The notes beneath the pieces are model-generated. The model did not search any database and was not told the DNA's origin. It worked only from the letters and a program-made list of their open reading frames with translations. The translations under genes were made by a program, and so were the position numbers. 64,000 nt of DNA, from positions 607,918-671,917 of the forward strand of contig NZ_LT700191.1 of assembly GCF_900155425.1 (NCBI RefSeq), given 5' to 3'. Origin of the DNA: Parabacteroides massiliensis (GTDB lineage Bacteria > Bacteroidota > Bacteroidia > Bacteroidales > Tannerellaceae). Every line of letters starts with the position of its first letter. The stretch's first letter is position 1. Positions 54,425-63,873 of this stretch are shown here, piece by piece.

Positions 54425-55780
54425 TTAGAATCTTTCGATCAGTTCATCCAACGTGACAAGAGACTGTTCACCTGTCAACATGTTTTTCAGATTGATCTTG
54501 CCTTCGTTTATTTCGTTTTCACCGACAATCGCCACGAACGGAATCTTCTTCGTATCGGCATATCCCATCTGTTTCTTCATCTTGGCAGATTCAGGATACA
54601 ACTCCGTACGGATACCGGCAGCACGTACTTTCGATATCAGAGGCAATAAATAGTTTTCTTCCTTTTCGCCGAAGTTCACGAACAGCAGTTGCGTGGTCTT
54701 CAAAGAATCGGCCGGATAAAGTTCCAACTGGTTCAAGACATCGAAGATACGATCGGCTCCGAAGGAGATTCCGACACCAGAAACACCGTCCAAGCCAAAC
54801 ACGCCGGTCAAATTGTCATAGCGTCCGCCCCCCGTGATACTTCCTATCTGGACATCCAACGCTTTCACTTCGAAGATGGCCCCCGTATAGTAGTTCAGAC
54901 CGCGTGCCAACGTCAGGTCCAGCTCCAACTCTGCTGTCAGTTCCAATTTCTCGATGCGGTCCAGGATAAATTCCATTTCGGCAATACCTTTCATCGCGAT
55001 TTCCGATGCTGCCAATTCCTTTTTCAGCACAGCCAGCTTTTCGCGGTTCGTACCTTTCAACATAATGATAGGCTGCAAACGGGCGATTGCATCTTCAGAC
55101 AAATCCTTGGAACGCAATTCTTCATTCACATTATCCAAACCGATCTTATCCAGTTTGTCGATGGCAACCGTGATATCGACAATCTTGTCGGCTTCACCTA
55201 TTATCTCGGCAATACCGGAAAGGATCTTACGGTTGTTCATCTTGATGCAGACGCGAATGCCGAAACGGCGGAATACCTCATCCATAATCTGGATCAGTTC
55301 GACTTCGTTCACCAGTGAATCGGAACCTACCACATCACCGTCGCACTGGTAAAACTCGCGGTAACGTCCTTTCTGCGGACGGTCGGCACGCCATACCGGC
55401 TGTATCTGGTAACGTTTGAACGGGAAAGCAATATCATTACGGTGTTGTACCACATAACGGGCAAAAGGAACTGTCAAGTCATAACGCAAACCTTTTTCGC
55501 AAGCTTTCATTCCAAATCTTATAGCATTACGTTCCGACAGTTCTTCATCCGTTATCCCGGAAAAACAGTCACCCGAATTTAATATTTTGAAAAGTAACTT
55601 ATCGCCTTCTTCTCCATATTTGCCCATCAGTGTAGACAGGTTTTCCATAGCCGGCGTTTCGATCTGCTGAAATCCGTACAGATGGTATACTTCGCGAATA
55701 GTATTGAATATATAATTACGCTTCGCCATTTCTTCAGGCGAAAAATCTCTTGTTCCTTTAGGGATAGACGGCTTTTGCAT
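54425..55780 (-). CDS. hisS: Histidyl-tRNA synthetase
   Basis: Class II synthetase of 451 residues. Motif 1 region [14 protein letters not shown]; motif 2 [19 protein letters not shown]; HisA block [16 protein letters not shown]; motif 3 [15 protein letters not shown]. The anticodon-binding domain closes the protein. Its transcript ends at the hairpin 54377-54411. A box of the housekeeping type lies 26 bases before the ATG. Confidence 0.97.
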   Translation of the reverse strand: MQKPSIPKGTRDFSPEEMAKRNYIFNTIREVYHLYGFQQIETPAMENLSTLMGKYGEEGDKLLFKILNSGDCFSGITDEELSERNAIRFGMKACEKGLRYDLTVPFARYVVQHRNDIAFPFKRYQIQPVWRADRPQKGRYREFYQCDGDVVGSDSLVNEVELIQIMDEVFRRFGIRVCIKMNNRKILSGIAEIIGEADKIVDITVAIDKLDKIGLDNVNEELRSKDLSEDAIARLQPIIMLKGTNREKLAVLKKELAASEIAMKGIAEMEFILDRIEKLELTAELELDLTLARGLNYYTGAIFEVKALDVQIGSITGGGRYDNLTGVFGLDGVSGVGISFGADRIFDVLNQLELYPADSLKTTQLLFVNFGEKEENYLLPLISKVRAAGIRTELYPESAKMKKQMGYADTKKIPFVAIVGENEINEGKINLKNMLTGEQSLVTLDELIERF

Positions 55781-55806
55781 GATTCACTAATTTATTATTA
55801 AGATTG

Positions 55807-55814
55807 CAAAGGTA
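55807..55814 (-). promoter_or_regulatory. -7 promoter box for hisS
   Basis: Minus-strand TACCTTTG, 26 bases before the hisS ATG and just outside the end of the upstream peptidase gene. Confidence 0.55.
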
Positions 55815-55825
55815 ATGCTTCCTGT

Positions 55826-56512
55826 TTAATCCCGGCTTCTTCCACCCAAGAAAATCATGATATAATATAATAATGTAGCAAGCGAGCCCAAAGCAGCCAC
55901 TACATACGTGTAAGCAGCAGAACGCAAGGCATCTTCAGCCTTGTCATGCGTATAAACATTCGTGATGCCGGCGTTGCTCAACCACACCAAAGCCCGCCGG
56001 CTTGCGTTGATCTCGACCGGAAGCGTAATGAAACTGAACAAAGTGGTCGTTGCAAACAGGATAATACCAAAAAGCAACAACTGTGGGAATGTATGCAGCA
56101 ACAGCATACCGCCCAACAGCACCCATGTCATAATGTTGGAGGCAAAGCTGACAACCGGAACCAAAGCCGAACGCATCCGAAGAGGCGCATAGGCCGTGGC
56201 ATGTTGGACAGCGTGTCCGCATTCATGAGCCGCAACGGCAGCGGCCGCAATACTATTACTGTAATAAACCGATTCACTCAGATTGACGGTTTGATTTGCC
56301 GGGTTATAATGGTCCGTCAAATGTCCGGGAGTAGAAATAACCTTTACATCATAAATACCGTTATCATGCAACATCTTTTCCGCCACATCTTTTCCTGTCA
56401 TGCCATTCGGCATTGGAATCTTGGAATATTTCTCAAACTTGTTCTGCAGTCTGGAAGAAACCAGCCAGCTAAGAAGGGCAAAACCGATAAATATAATCCA
56501 ATACATGCTCAT
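55826..56512 (-). CDS. Zinc metallopeptidase, YugP / DUF2324 type
   Basis: Membrane protein of 228 residues. One N-terminal helix (about 4-19), then a domain with the zinc motif AAHECGHAVQH at about 93-103. Further helices lie at about 118-138, 142-165 and 202-222, and the third ligand candidate is Glu in PVEINASRRAL. Relatives such as YugP are putative membrane-embedded or membrane-anchored neutral peptidases of unknown substrate. It stands between purA and hisS without sharing an obvious promoter with either. Confidence 0.88.
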   Translation of the reverse strand: MSMYWIIFIGFALLSWLVSSRLQNKFEKYSKIPMPNGMTGKDVAEKMLHDNGIYDVKVISTPGHLTDHYNPANQTVNLSESVYYSNSIAAAAVAAHECGHAVQHATAYAPLRMRSALVPVVSFASNIMTWVLLGGMLLLHTFPQLLLFGIILFATTTLFSFITLPVEINASRRALVWLSNAGITNVYTHDKAEDALRSAAYTYVVAALGSLATLLYYIMIFLGGRSRD

Positions 56513-56564
56513 ATTCTTCTAATTTATATCGTTATACTAAATCACGAACGGCAAAAAGCCTGCC

Positions 56565-56618
56565 AAAAACAAAAATGGCAGGAGATCATCCTTACGGGAT
56601 GTGGTCTTCTGCCATTTT
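56565..56618 (-). terminator. Rho-independent terminator of purA
   Basis: AAAATGGCAG (56572-56581) pairs with CTGCCATTTT (56609-56618); an inner CATCC/GGATG stem is possible. T-rich bases follow on the minus strand. It starts 17 bases after the purA stop. Confidence 0.75.
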
Positions 56619-56634
56619 GTATTATTTTCAGGTT

Positions 56635-57906
56635 TTATTCTTCGGTATATCTGACAATTGTTTGTTCACGGTCAGGGCCGACAGAAACAATCTTGATCGG
56701 CACTTCCAGTTCTTCTTCGAGGAAAGAAATGTAGGCATTGAACTCTTCTGGGAATTCGTCCTCGCTCTGCATCTTCGTCATGTCGACATTCCAGCCCGGC
56801 ATTTCCACATATACCGGTTCGATGCCTTCATTGATTTCAAATGGGAATTCGGTCGTTTCCTTACCATCGACTTTATAAGCGACGCAAGCCTTGACCGTAT
56901 CGAAACCATCCAGCACATCGCTCTTCATCATGATCAGTTTCGTCACTCCGTTGATCATGATCGCATATTTCAGCGCAACCAGGTCAATCCAACCGCAACG
57001 GCGTTCACGTCCGGTTACGGCGCCATATTCGTGACCGATCTGGCGTATCTTGCTGCCTGTTTCATCAAACAATTCGGTTGGGAACGGACCGCTACCGACA
57101 CGTGTGCAATAAGCTTTGAAGATACCGTAAACTTCGCCGATGTTGCGCGGAGAAACCCCCAAGCCTGTACAGCAACCTGCACAAATCGTATTGGAAGAAG
57201 TCACGAACGGATACGAACCGAAATCGATATCCAACATAGTACCCTGTGCACCTTCGGCCAAAACCGACTTGCCTTCTTTCAGATAGTTATTGATCACATG
57301 TTCGCTGTCGATCAGGCGGAACTGTTTCAGATATTCCAAAGCCTTAAACCACTGTGCTTCCAGTTCGGTAATGTCATATTCGTAATTTAAAGAACGCAGA
57401 ATAGCTTCATGTCTTGCTTTTGCTGCTGCATACTTTTCGTCGAAGTTATGCAATAGGTCACCTATGCGCAGACCGTTACGGCTGACTTTATCCGTGTAAG
57501 TCGGTCCGATACCTTTACCGGTCGTACCGATTTTACCTGAACCTTTCGCAGCTTCGTAGGCTGCATCCAATATACGGTGAGTCGGCAAGATCAAATGAGC
57601 TTTTTTGGAGATACACAACTGTTTGGTCAGGTCGTGTCCGCTGGCTGCAAGCACTTCAGCTTCCTGTTGGAACAATAACGGATCCAGCACGACACCGTTA
57701 CCGATAACGTTTACCTTTCCTCCCTGGAAAATACCGGAAGGGATGGAACGTAACACATACTTTTCACCGTTAAATTCCAAAGTATGTCCTGCATTGGGAC
57801 CTCCTTGAAAACGAGTTATCACATCGTAATTCGGAGTCAAAACGTCGACAACTTTCCCTTTGCCTTCGTCACCCCATTGCAATCCTAATAGAACGTCAAC
57901 TTTCAT
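56635..57906 (-). CDS. purA: Adenylosuccinate synthetase
   Basis: Cytosolic GTP-dependent enzyme of 423 residues that joins IMP and aspartate in AMP synthesis. The P-loop-like GLQWGDEGKGKVVD is at about 8-21. Further blocks are GGPNAGHTLEF, TGKGIGPTYTDK and LAEGAQGTMLDIDFGSYPFVTSS. The length is that of the bacterial enzyme. It follows the Fur-family gene by 32 bases and ends in its own terminator. Confidence 0.97.
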   Translation of the reverse strand: MKVDVLLGLQWGDEGKGKVVDVLTPNYDVITRFQGGPNAGHTLEFNGEKYVLRSIPSGIFQGGKVNVIGNGVVLDPLLFQQEAEVLAASGHDLTKQLCISKKAHLILPTHRILDAAYEAAKGSGKIGTTGKGIGPTYTDKVSRNGLRIGDLLHNFDEKYAAAKARHEAILRSLNYEYDITELEAQWFKALEYLKQFRLIDSEHVINNYLKEGKSVLAEGAQGTMLDIDFGSYPFVTSSNTICAGCCTGLGVSPRNIGEVYGIFKAYCTRVGSGPFPTELFDETGSKIRQIGHEYGAVTGRERRCGWIDLVALKYAIMINGVTKLIMMKSDVLDGFDTVKACVAYKVDGKETTEFPFEINEGIEPVYVEMPGWNVDMTKMQSEDEFPEEFNAYISFLEEELEVPIKIVSVGPDREQTIVRYTEE

Positions 57907-57938
57907 CGTTTATATATATTATATAGATGTTAATATTC

Positions 57939-58397
57939 TTACCTCTTCCGCTGAAGCCGATACTTACATTTGCTGCACAGGCCATAAATGTAAAGCGCAT
58001 GATATTCCGGAGTGAAACGCGATATTTTCAATGCTCCGACATCTTTTTTCAGTGTTGCATCCTTCAGCTCCCGAATCGCCCCGCATTTCGTACAGATCAG
58101 ATGCAGATGTGTCTCCGCCAGCATCCGTAGTTCATACTGTACGGCTTGTGCCGTCAACTGATGGCGCACAATCAGGCCACAGTCCACCAATACATCGACC
58201 GTGTTATAAACAGTAGCCCGACTGACATGAAAATTCATTTCTTCCAGTTTCTGATGAAGCAAACCCATATCGAAATGACCGGGGAAACTGCATATACACT
58301 CCAATATGGCATATCGTTCCTCCGTCTTTCGTAGTTTTTTCTCGACAAGATACCTGGTAAACAGGTCTTGCATCTCTGTATATTTTTTTGCTTCCAT
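57939..58397 (-). CDS. Fur-family transcriptional regulator
   Basis: DNA-binding metalloregulator of 152 residues. The winged helix covers about 15-90 (LRKTEERYAILECICSFPGHF, SRATVYNTVDVLVDCGLI). The C-terminal dimer domain has the His block AETHLHLICTKCGAI and the two CxxC pairs (CTKC and CSKC) of the structural zinc site. Whether it senses iron, zinc or peroxide cannot be read from these motifs. The frame opens at 58427, but a promoter box covers that codon; ATG 58397 is used. It precedes purA in one transcript. Confidence 0.92.
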   Translation of the reverse strand: MEAKKYTEMQDLFTRYLVEKKLRKTEERYAILECICSFPGHFDMGLLHQKLEEMNFHVSRATVYNTVDVLVDCGLIVRHQLTAQAVQYELRMLAETHLHLICTKCGAIRELKDATLKKDVGALKISRFTPEYHALYIYGLCSKCKYRLQRKR

Positions 58398-58424
58398 CTT
58401 CAAGTAGCGACTCCACGCGACTGA

Positions 58425-58432
58425 CAAAGTTA
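58425..58432 (-). promoter_or_regulatory. -7 promoter box for fur-like-purA
   Basis: Minus-strand TAACTTTG, 27 bases before the ATG at 58397. It overlaps the alternative upstream start. Confidence 0.6.
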
Positions 58433-58457
58433 GCGCATTTATTTTAAACGCAAAGTC

Positions 58458-59141
58458 TTAACGGCAATATTCAAACTCAAATTTTAAATCATTATACATT
58501 TCCTGCCCTTCGGACGTCTGCATGAATTCAGGGAAATCGTCGAATCTGCCCAACATTTGCCGTGCCTGATCGGCCGACTGCCTTCCATAAAACTTCATGG
58601 CTTTTACCGCAGCCTGCTTTTCCTTGAAAGAAGCCTCCAGGGCTGGACTGGCAAGCGTCTGCATACATTCCGCGACAAATGTGGTTTTCACCGGTACTGT
58701 CAGGATCTTCCCTTCCTTAAACAGCTCGGTCCAGACAAGGTAAGCTACCGTCCGTGCATATTCGTCTGCCGCATCAGCTATCAGCCCAAGCAGCAAATCC
58801 TCCACATCCGGCAACTTGTAAAACAAATTGTGGCTGCACTGTTCCGCTATTTCCAAATAAGGAATTTCCTTCACCCATTGTTCCGCCTTCCGGGAAGAGA
58901 ACTCGTCCACCGGCTGCAAGAGAGAAGCCAGTATCTTGAATTCGCGAATATCTTCCTTCCACAAAGCGGCAGCCAGCTCGGAATCCGGTTTGTGCATAGT
59001 GGCAATCTGCTTGATTTCGGGCAACGGAACGCCGAAATTCAGCTTATAGACAATACCCTTTTCGCGCATGCTGGTAGAGATCACACCATTCATCGCCAAG
59101 CGAAGCCGGGTCCGTATTTCCTTTAATTCATTCTGCAACAT
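58458..59141 (-). CDS. DNA alkylation repair (AlkD-like) HEAT-repeat protein
   Basis: All-helical protein of 227 residues with the look of the DNA alkylation repair family: NFGVPLPEIKQIA, ELAAALWKEDIREFKILASLLQ and EQWVKEIPYLEIAEQCSHNLF. AlkD excises bulky alkylated bases. The key Trp/Asp residues cannot be placed with confidence here, and several Bacteroidetes members seem divergent, so catalytic activity is uncertain. It starts 8 bases after the DPP3 gene, with which it is probably cotranscribed. Confidence 0.75.
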   Translation of the reverse strand: MLQNELKEIRTRLRLAMNGVISTSMREKGIVYKLNFGVPLPEIKQIATMHKPDSELAAALWKEDIREFKILASLLQPVDEFSSRKAEQWVKEIPYLEIAEQCSHNLFYKLPDVEDLLLGLIADAADEYARTVAYLVWTELFKEGKILTVPVKTTFVAECMQTLASPALEASFKEKQAAVKAMKFYGRQSADQARQMLGRFDDFPEFMQTSEGQEMYNDLKFEFEYCR

Positions 59142-59149
59142 ACGCTTTA

Positions 59150-61207
59150 TTATTCATTATAGGAAGGTAAAAACGAATACTCCTTGCTGTAGCGTAACAT
59201 CTGGCCGGCATACCCTTCGGTATAATCCAGTATGATATCCGCTACTTCTCCTTTATCGTTCCGGACTTCCTTCATCACCGGATTCACAAATCCCTTGTAT
59301 GGAGCCAGGTTCAATTTGGCATAGCGTTCGAGCACTTCGGCATGAAGAACCGGATCGACCTTCACGCCATATTCTTCCACCAGTTCCTTTCCGGCAGCAA
59401 AATCGCCTTCGCTCTTGATACGCTGCACTTCCGCCAGTAAAGTACCGAACAGTTCACGCAGCTTGACATAATCGTTGACCACCACATATGTCTTGCCATC
59501 TCGTTGCGTCAGTTCGATCACGTTATCAGCCTTTCCCTTTTCATAGGCCCATTTAGCAATCAGCTGACGGTTGCGCATATGGGCTTCTTCGACATTCTTG
59601 CCCTGCTCGATCCGGACCAGCTGTGTCATCAGGCCATTCATTATATATTTATAGTATTCGGCCTTATAAGCCTCTGCATCCGGCACAAGTCCGAGTTCCA
59701 CCAACTTGGCATCTCCGAGATAGTACAAACCGAAAAGATCGGCACGTGCCTCTTCCAAAGTCGAACTGTAAGCCTTCAAAGCATCCGGATCGGTATCGGG
59801 AAGCAATTTACCGGAACCATGTCCCAGGCATTCATGCAAATCGGTATGCAGATTGTCGGTGATGAATCCGTATTTCTTCAATCCTTCGCGCTCCTTATCG
59901 CTCCAGACAAATTCTTCATTGAAACCATTCCCCTGAGAGGCTTTGTCATATGCCTCGGTGATATTCTCGATCGTAACGGATTTCGAACCATGATCGCGGC
60001 GGATCCAGTCGGCATTCGGCAGGTTGATGCCGATCGGGGTTGCCGGATAACAATCGCCTCCCAACATCGAAACAGTAATTACTTTTGCACTGACTCCTTT
60101 TACCTTTTCTTTCTTAAACCGTTTATCTACCGGAGAATGGCCTTCGAACCATTGCGCATTGTTACTGATCACTTTCGTCCGCTTTGTTGCCTCTTTATTG
60201 ATGAAGTTCACGGTCGACTCCCAACTGGCTTTCATTCCTAACGGATCACCGTATGTCTCGATAAAACCGTTCACAAAGTCGACATCCGATGCCGTATCTT
60301 CCACCCACAGGATCGAATAGGCATCGAAGGTTTTCAAGTCGCCGGTCTGATAATATTCGATCAATTTCCCAATGATTGCTTTTTGTGCACCGTTCTCGGC
60401 AAACGCCTCCGCTTTCTGCAATTCCGATACTATCTTTTCGATTGCCGGAGAATAGAGGCCGCCTGCTTTCCAGACTTTTTCGACCAATTTGCCATTCTCT
60501 TTTACCAAACGGCTGTTCAAGCCATACGAGATCGGAGAAATCGTATCTTTCCCGGTTTTCATCCGTGCATAGAAATCCTCGACTTCTTCCTGGGTGACTC
60601 CTTCACCATAATAATTGTTGGCCGAAGCCCGGATCAAATCGACATCGCCACTTTGCACCGTACGCTTCGCCATCACGGCCGGATCAAAGATCACGGGACT
60701 GATCTCGGCAACAAACTGTTCCACCGTCTGCCCTTCACGTAGCGGAAGAGCAGAAGCCCCGACCTGCACGATGCAAGTCCGAAAGAATTCGGGCGTAAAG
60801 CCGGGAGCGAATTTATCTTCCGCATAGTGGTGATGGATACCGTTGGCAAACCAAACCCGCTTCAGATAAGTCTCCAAAGCGACAAACTGCGGATCCGTTC
60901 GATCTCCTTTATAGCCGGTATAAACAGCCTCCAGTGTACGGCGGATCGGCAGGTTATAACGACAGTTCTGGTCGAACAGGATATCTCGGCCCATCAGGGC
61001 AGCTACCGACAAATGATATAATAGTTGTTTCTGCTTCAAAGAAAGAGATTCGAATCCAGGAACCCGGTAACGCAGTATCTGAAGATCAGCAAACTGATCC
61101 ACGACATAGTTGAAATTATCCTGAGCGGCTTCCGCCTTCTCACCCTTCTGCCCCGAACAGGCAGTCATAGCCATTGCAGTCATAAGCGATAACATTATAT
61201 TTCTCAT
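59150..61207 (-). CDS. Dipeptidyl peptidase III (M49), lipoprotein
   Basis: Zinc peptidase of 685 residues that removes dipeptides from short peptides. The M49 signature HECLGHGSGK holds the two His, and the third ligand Glu lies in TLEEARADLFGLYYL. The N-terminus MRNIMLSLMTAMAMTACSG is a lipoprotein signal, so the enzyme is periplasmic rather than cytosolic as in eukaryotes. The frame begins with GTG at 61213; the ATG at 61207 is preferred. Together with the DPP4 at the other end of the window it suggests active peptide degradation in the envelope. Confidence 0.92.
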   Translation of the reverse strand: MRNIMLSLMTAMAMTACSGQKGEKAEAAQDNFNYVVDQFADLQILRYRVPGFESLSLKQKQLLYHLSVAALMGRDILFDQNCRYNLPIRRTLEAVYTGYKGDRTDPQFVALETYLKRVWFANGIHHHYAEDKFAPGFTPEFFRTCIVQVGASALPLREGQTVEQFVAEISPVIFDPAVMAKRTVQSGDVDLIRASANNYYGEGVTQEEVEDFYARMKTGKDTISPISYGLNSRLVKENGKLVEKVWKAGGLYSPAIEKIVSELQKAEAFAENGAQKAIIGKLIEYYQTGDLKTFDAYSILWVEDTASDVDFVNGFIETYGDPLGMKASWESTVNFINKEATKRTKVISNNAQWFEGHSPVDKRFKKEKVKGVSAKVITVSMLGGDCYPATPIGINLPNADWIRRDHGSKSVTIENITEAYDKASQGNGFNEEFVWSDKEREGLKKYGFITDNLHTDLHECLGHGSGKLLPDTDPDALKAYSSTLEEARADLFGLYYLGDAKLVELGLVPDAEAYKAEYYKYIMNGLMTQLVRIEQGKNVEEAHMRNRQLIAKWAYEKGKADNVIELTQRDGKTYVVVNDYVKLRELFGTLLAEVQRIKSEGDFAAGKELVEEYGVKVDPVLHAEVLERYAKLNLAPYKGFVNPVMKEVRNDKGEVADIILDYTEGYAGQMLRYSKEYSFLPSYNE

Positions 61208-61235
61208 ATACACATTTCACGTAAAGATACATTAG

Positions 61236-61243
61236 CAAAGATA
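61236..61243 (-). promoter_or_regulatory. -7 promoter box for the DPP3 gene
   Basis: Minus-strand TATCTTTG, 28 bases before the ATG at 61207. Confidence 0.55.
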
Positions 61244-61436
61244 CAAAAATATCCTTTCATCCTATTTTTTGACTTCACGTTTCTTATGGGTTTTCCTGAA
61301 CATTGGAAAACTGAGCTATTGTAGGAAGAATTTCTATGAAAAGAATAACGGTAAATCAGGCGATTTAGATGTAATTATCCTATCTTTTTACAAAAATTTG
61401 GAACAATCGCCCAGATGGTAGTCCGAAGAAATTTAA

Positions 61437-61444
61437 TAACTTTG
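61437..61444 (+). promoter_or_regulatory. -7 promoter box for the aminopeptidase P gene
   Basis: TAACTTTG, 32 bases before the ATG at 61477. Confidence 0.55.
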
Positions 61445-61476
61445 CCAATAGTAATGTTGACATAAAACAAAATGCG

Positions 61477-63267
61477 ATGAAAACAAACATTTCCGAACGC
61501 ATTGCTGCCCTGAGGGAAGCAATGAAACAGCATAAAATAGATGCTTATATCATTCCGACTTCCGACCCTCACATGAGTGAATATCCTGCCGATTGCTGGA
61601 AATACCGTGAATGGATTTCCGGATTTACAGGTTCGGCCGGAACAGTTGTTATCACAGCCGATAAAGCCGGACTTTGGACCGACTCACGCTATTTCCTGCA
61701 AGCCTCCACCCAATTGGAAGGAACAGGGATCGAGCTTTTCAAAATGATGCTGCCCGAAACCCCGACAATACCGGAGTTCTTAGTGCATGAACTGAAAGAG
61801 GGACAGACTGTCGGACTGAACGGCGAAACATACAGCCTGGCAGATGCCCGCACACTGGAAAAAGTGCTGGCGGGAAAAGAGATCAAACTGAATACAAACG
61901 CTTCGCTGATCGATCCTATCTGGAAAGAACGCCCCGCCATCCCGGAGGCGCCGCTATTTGAAATGCCGGTCGAATTAAGCGGAAAATCAGTCGAAGACAA
62001 ACTTCTCGATATCAACAAGATGTTGCATAAGGCAGGAGCCGACTGCACCATCCTATCCGCATTGGACGAAGTAGCCTGGACTTTCAATATCAGGGGGACG
62101 GACGTTGCCTATAATCCGGTCGCCATCAGTTACGCATTCGTTTCCGAAAAGGAAAGCGTGCTGTTCGTCAATCCGAAGAAACTCCCGGCCGAAATAGCCG
62201 AACATCTAAAAAAAGAAGGAGTGACACTGGCCGACTACGGCATGTTGGCGACCTTCCTGTCACGGCTGCCTGAACGGACACGGGTGTTTGTCGACAGTAA
62301 ACGGACCAACGTGGCCATCTACAACGCACTGCCCGAAAGCTGCATCCTGGTAGAAGGCATCTCGCCCGCCAACCATCTGAAAAGCATCAAGAACGAAACA
62401 GAGATAAAAGGATTCCGCAACGCTGTCCTGAAAGACGGCATCGCCATGACCAAATTCTATTTTTGGCTGGAAAAGATGCTTAAAGCCGGAGAGAAGGTAA
62501 CAGAACTGAGTGCCGCCGCCAAACTGACGGCACTGCGTGCCGAACAGCCTCAATATGTCATGGACAGCTTTGCCAGCATATCCAGCTACGGCCCTCACGG
62601 AGCAGTCGTACACTATTCTCCCACACCCGAAACGGACACGGAGCTGAAAACAGACAGTTTGTACCTGCTCGATTCCGGAGCCCAATATCTGGACGGAACA
62701 ACCGACATCACCCGCACGATCGCCCTTTGCGACGAGCCAAGCGAACAGATGAAAAAAGATTTCACCCGCGCTCTGAAAGGCACGATCGGAATTGCCAAAT
62801 GCAAATTTCCTGCCGGCATACGGGGTTGCCTGATCGACGCTTTCGCCCGTAAAGCCTTGTGGGATGCCGGCATCAACTATCTGCACGGGACCTGCCACGG
62901 CATCGGTCATTGCCTGAACGTGCACGAAGGGCCACAAAGCATCCGCATGGAAGAAAACCCGGTAATCTTGGAACCGGGCATGGTGATGAGCGACGAACCG
63001 GCCTTGTACCGCCCCGGCGAATATGGCATCCGTACCGAGAATATGGTTCTGATCCGTGAAGACAGTGAAACGGAATTTGGAAAATTCCTCGGTTTCGAGA
63101 CATTAACGTTATGCTACATCGACACGAAGCTGGTCATCCCGTCCATGCTCTCCGTACGCGAACATGCCTGGCTGAACAAATACCACCAAATGGTATACGA
63201 CCTGATAAGCCCGCATCTGGACGAAGAAGAGAAGGCTTGGTTAAAAGAAAAAACGGCAGAAATTTAA
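61477..63267 (+). CDS. Aminopeptidase P family protein (M24)
   Basis: Cytosolic Xaa-Pro aminopeptidase of 596 residues. Two creatinase-like N-terminal domains (about 5-300) precede the pita-bread catalytic domain. The five metal ligands are visible: the two Asp in LDSGAQYLDGTTDITR, His in HGTCHGIGHCLNVHEGP, Glu in SDEPALY and Glu in RTENMVLI. The three-domain, 600-residue form resembles eukaryotic cytosolic aminopeptidase P. It has no signal peptide. It lies opposite the DPP3 gene, so peptidases with complementary specificity are neighbours. The following gene starts after a heptad element. Confidence 0.94.
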   Translation: MKTNISERIAALREAMKQHKIDAYIIPTSDPHMSEYPADCWKYREWISGFTGSAGTVVITADKAGLWTDSRYFLQASTQLEGTGIELFKMMLPETPTIPEFLVHELKEGQTVGLNGETYSLADARTLEKVLAGKEIKLNTNASLIDPIWKERPAIPEAPLFEMPVELSGKSVEDKLLDINKMLHKAGADCTILSALDEVAWTFNIRGTDVAYNPVAISYAFVSEKESVLFVNPKKLPAEIAEHLKKEGVTLADYGMLATFLSRLPERTRVFVDSKRTNVAIYNALPESCILVEGISPANHLKSIKNETEIKGFRNAVLKDGIAMTKFYFWLEKMLKAGEKVTELSAAAKLTALRAEQPQYVMDSFASISSYGPHGAVVHYSPTPETDTELKTDSLYLLDSGAQYLDGTTDITRTIALCDEPSEQMKKDFTRALKGTIGIAKCKFPAGIRGCLIDAFARKALWDAGINYLHGTCHGIGHCLNVHEGPQSIRMEENPVILEPGMVMSDEPALYRPGEYGIRTENMVLIREDSETEFGKFLGFETLTLCYIDTKLVIPSMLSVREHAWLNKYHQMVYDLISPHLDEEEKAWLKEKTAEI

Positions 63268-63277
63268 TCAACGGACG

Positions 63278-63346
63278 ATTGACAATTGACAATAGGTTTG
63301 TCGTTCTCCCCTTAAATTGTCAATTGTCAATTATTAATTGTCAATT
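63278..63346. repeat. Inverted heptad-repeat element, pepP-carbonic anhydrase spacer
   Basis: Left units ATTGACA twice (63278-63291), a core of about 22 bases with GGTTTGTCGTTCTCCCCTT, and right units ATTGTCA, ATTGTCA, ATTATTA, ATTGTCA (63316-63343). Left and right arrays are reverse complements. The core and arms resemble insert 3 in metH. Confidence 0.8.
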
Positions 63347-63354
63347 AAAAAGTT

Positions 63355-63873
63355 ATGGCTTTAATAAAATCAGTAAGAGGCTTTACACCCAAAATAGGTA
63401 AAGACACGTTTTTAGCAGACAACGCCACCATTATCGGCGATGTTGAGATAGGCGAAGGTTGCAGCATCTGGTTTGGGACCGTGCTGCGAGGTGATGTAAA
63501 CTCCATCCGGATCGGTAACGGGGTGAATATACAGGACGGCTCTGTCTTGCACACCTTATACGAGAAATCGACAATCGAGATAGGAGACGACGTTTCGGTC
63601 GGACACAATGTCACGATCCACGGGGCAAAGATATGCAACGGCGCCCTGATCGGGATGGGATCGGTCGTACTGGACCACGCCATGATCGGTGAAGGTGCGA
63701 TCGTCGCTGCCGGATCGGTCGTGTTGAGCAAGACCATCGTCGAGCCGGGAAGCATCTACGCCGGCGTACCGGCAAAGTTCGTAAAGAAAGTAGACCCGGA
63801 ACAGGCAAAGGAGATCAACCAGAAGATAGCCAAGAACTATCACATGTACTCATCATGGTATAAAGAAGAATAA
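63355..63873 (+). CDS. Gamma-carbonic anhydrase family protein (YrdA-like)
   Basis: Left-handed beta-helix protein of 172 residues with hexapeptide repeats (DNATIIGDVEIGEGCSIWFG, IGNGVNIQDGSVLH, IGDDVSVGHNVTIHGAKI). The three His ligands of the gamma-class metal site correspond to those in SVLHT, SVGHN and TIHGA. Family members often show weak or no anhydrase activity, so hydration of CO2 is only probable. The stop codon is immediately followed by the ATG of the next gene. Confidence 0.9.
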   Translation: MALIKSVRGFTPKIGKDTFLADNATIIGDVEIGEGCSIWFGTVLRGDVNSIRIGNGVNIQDGSVLHTLYEKSTIEIGDDVSVGHNVTIHGAKICNGALIGMGSVVLDHAMIGEGAIVAAGSVVLSKTIVEPGSIYAGVPAKFVKKVDPEQAKEINQKIAKNYHMYSSWYKEE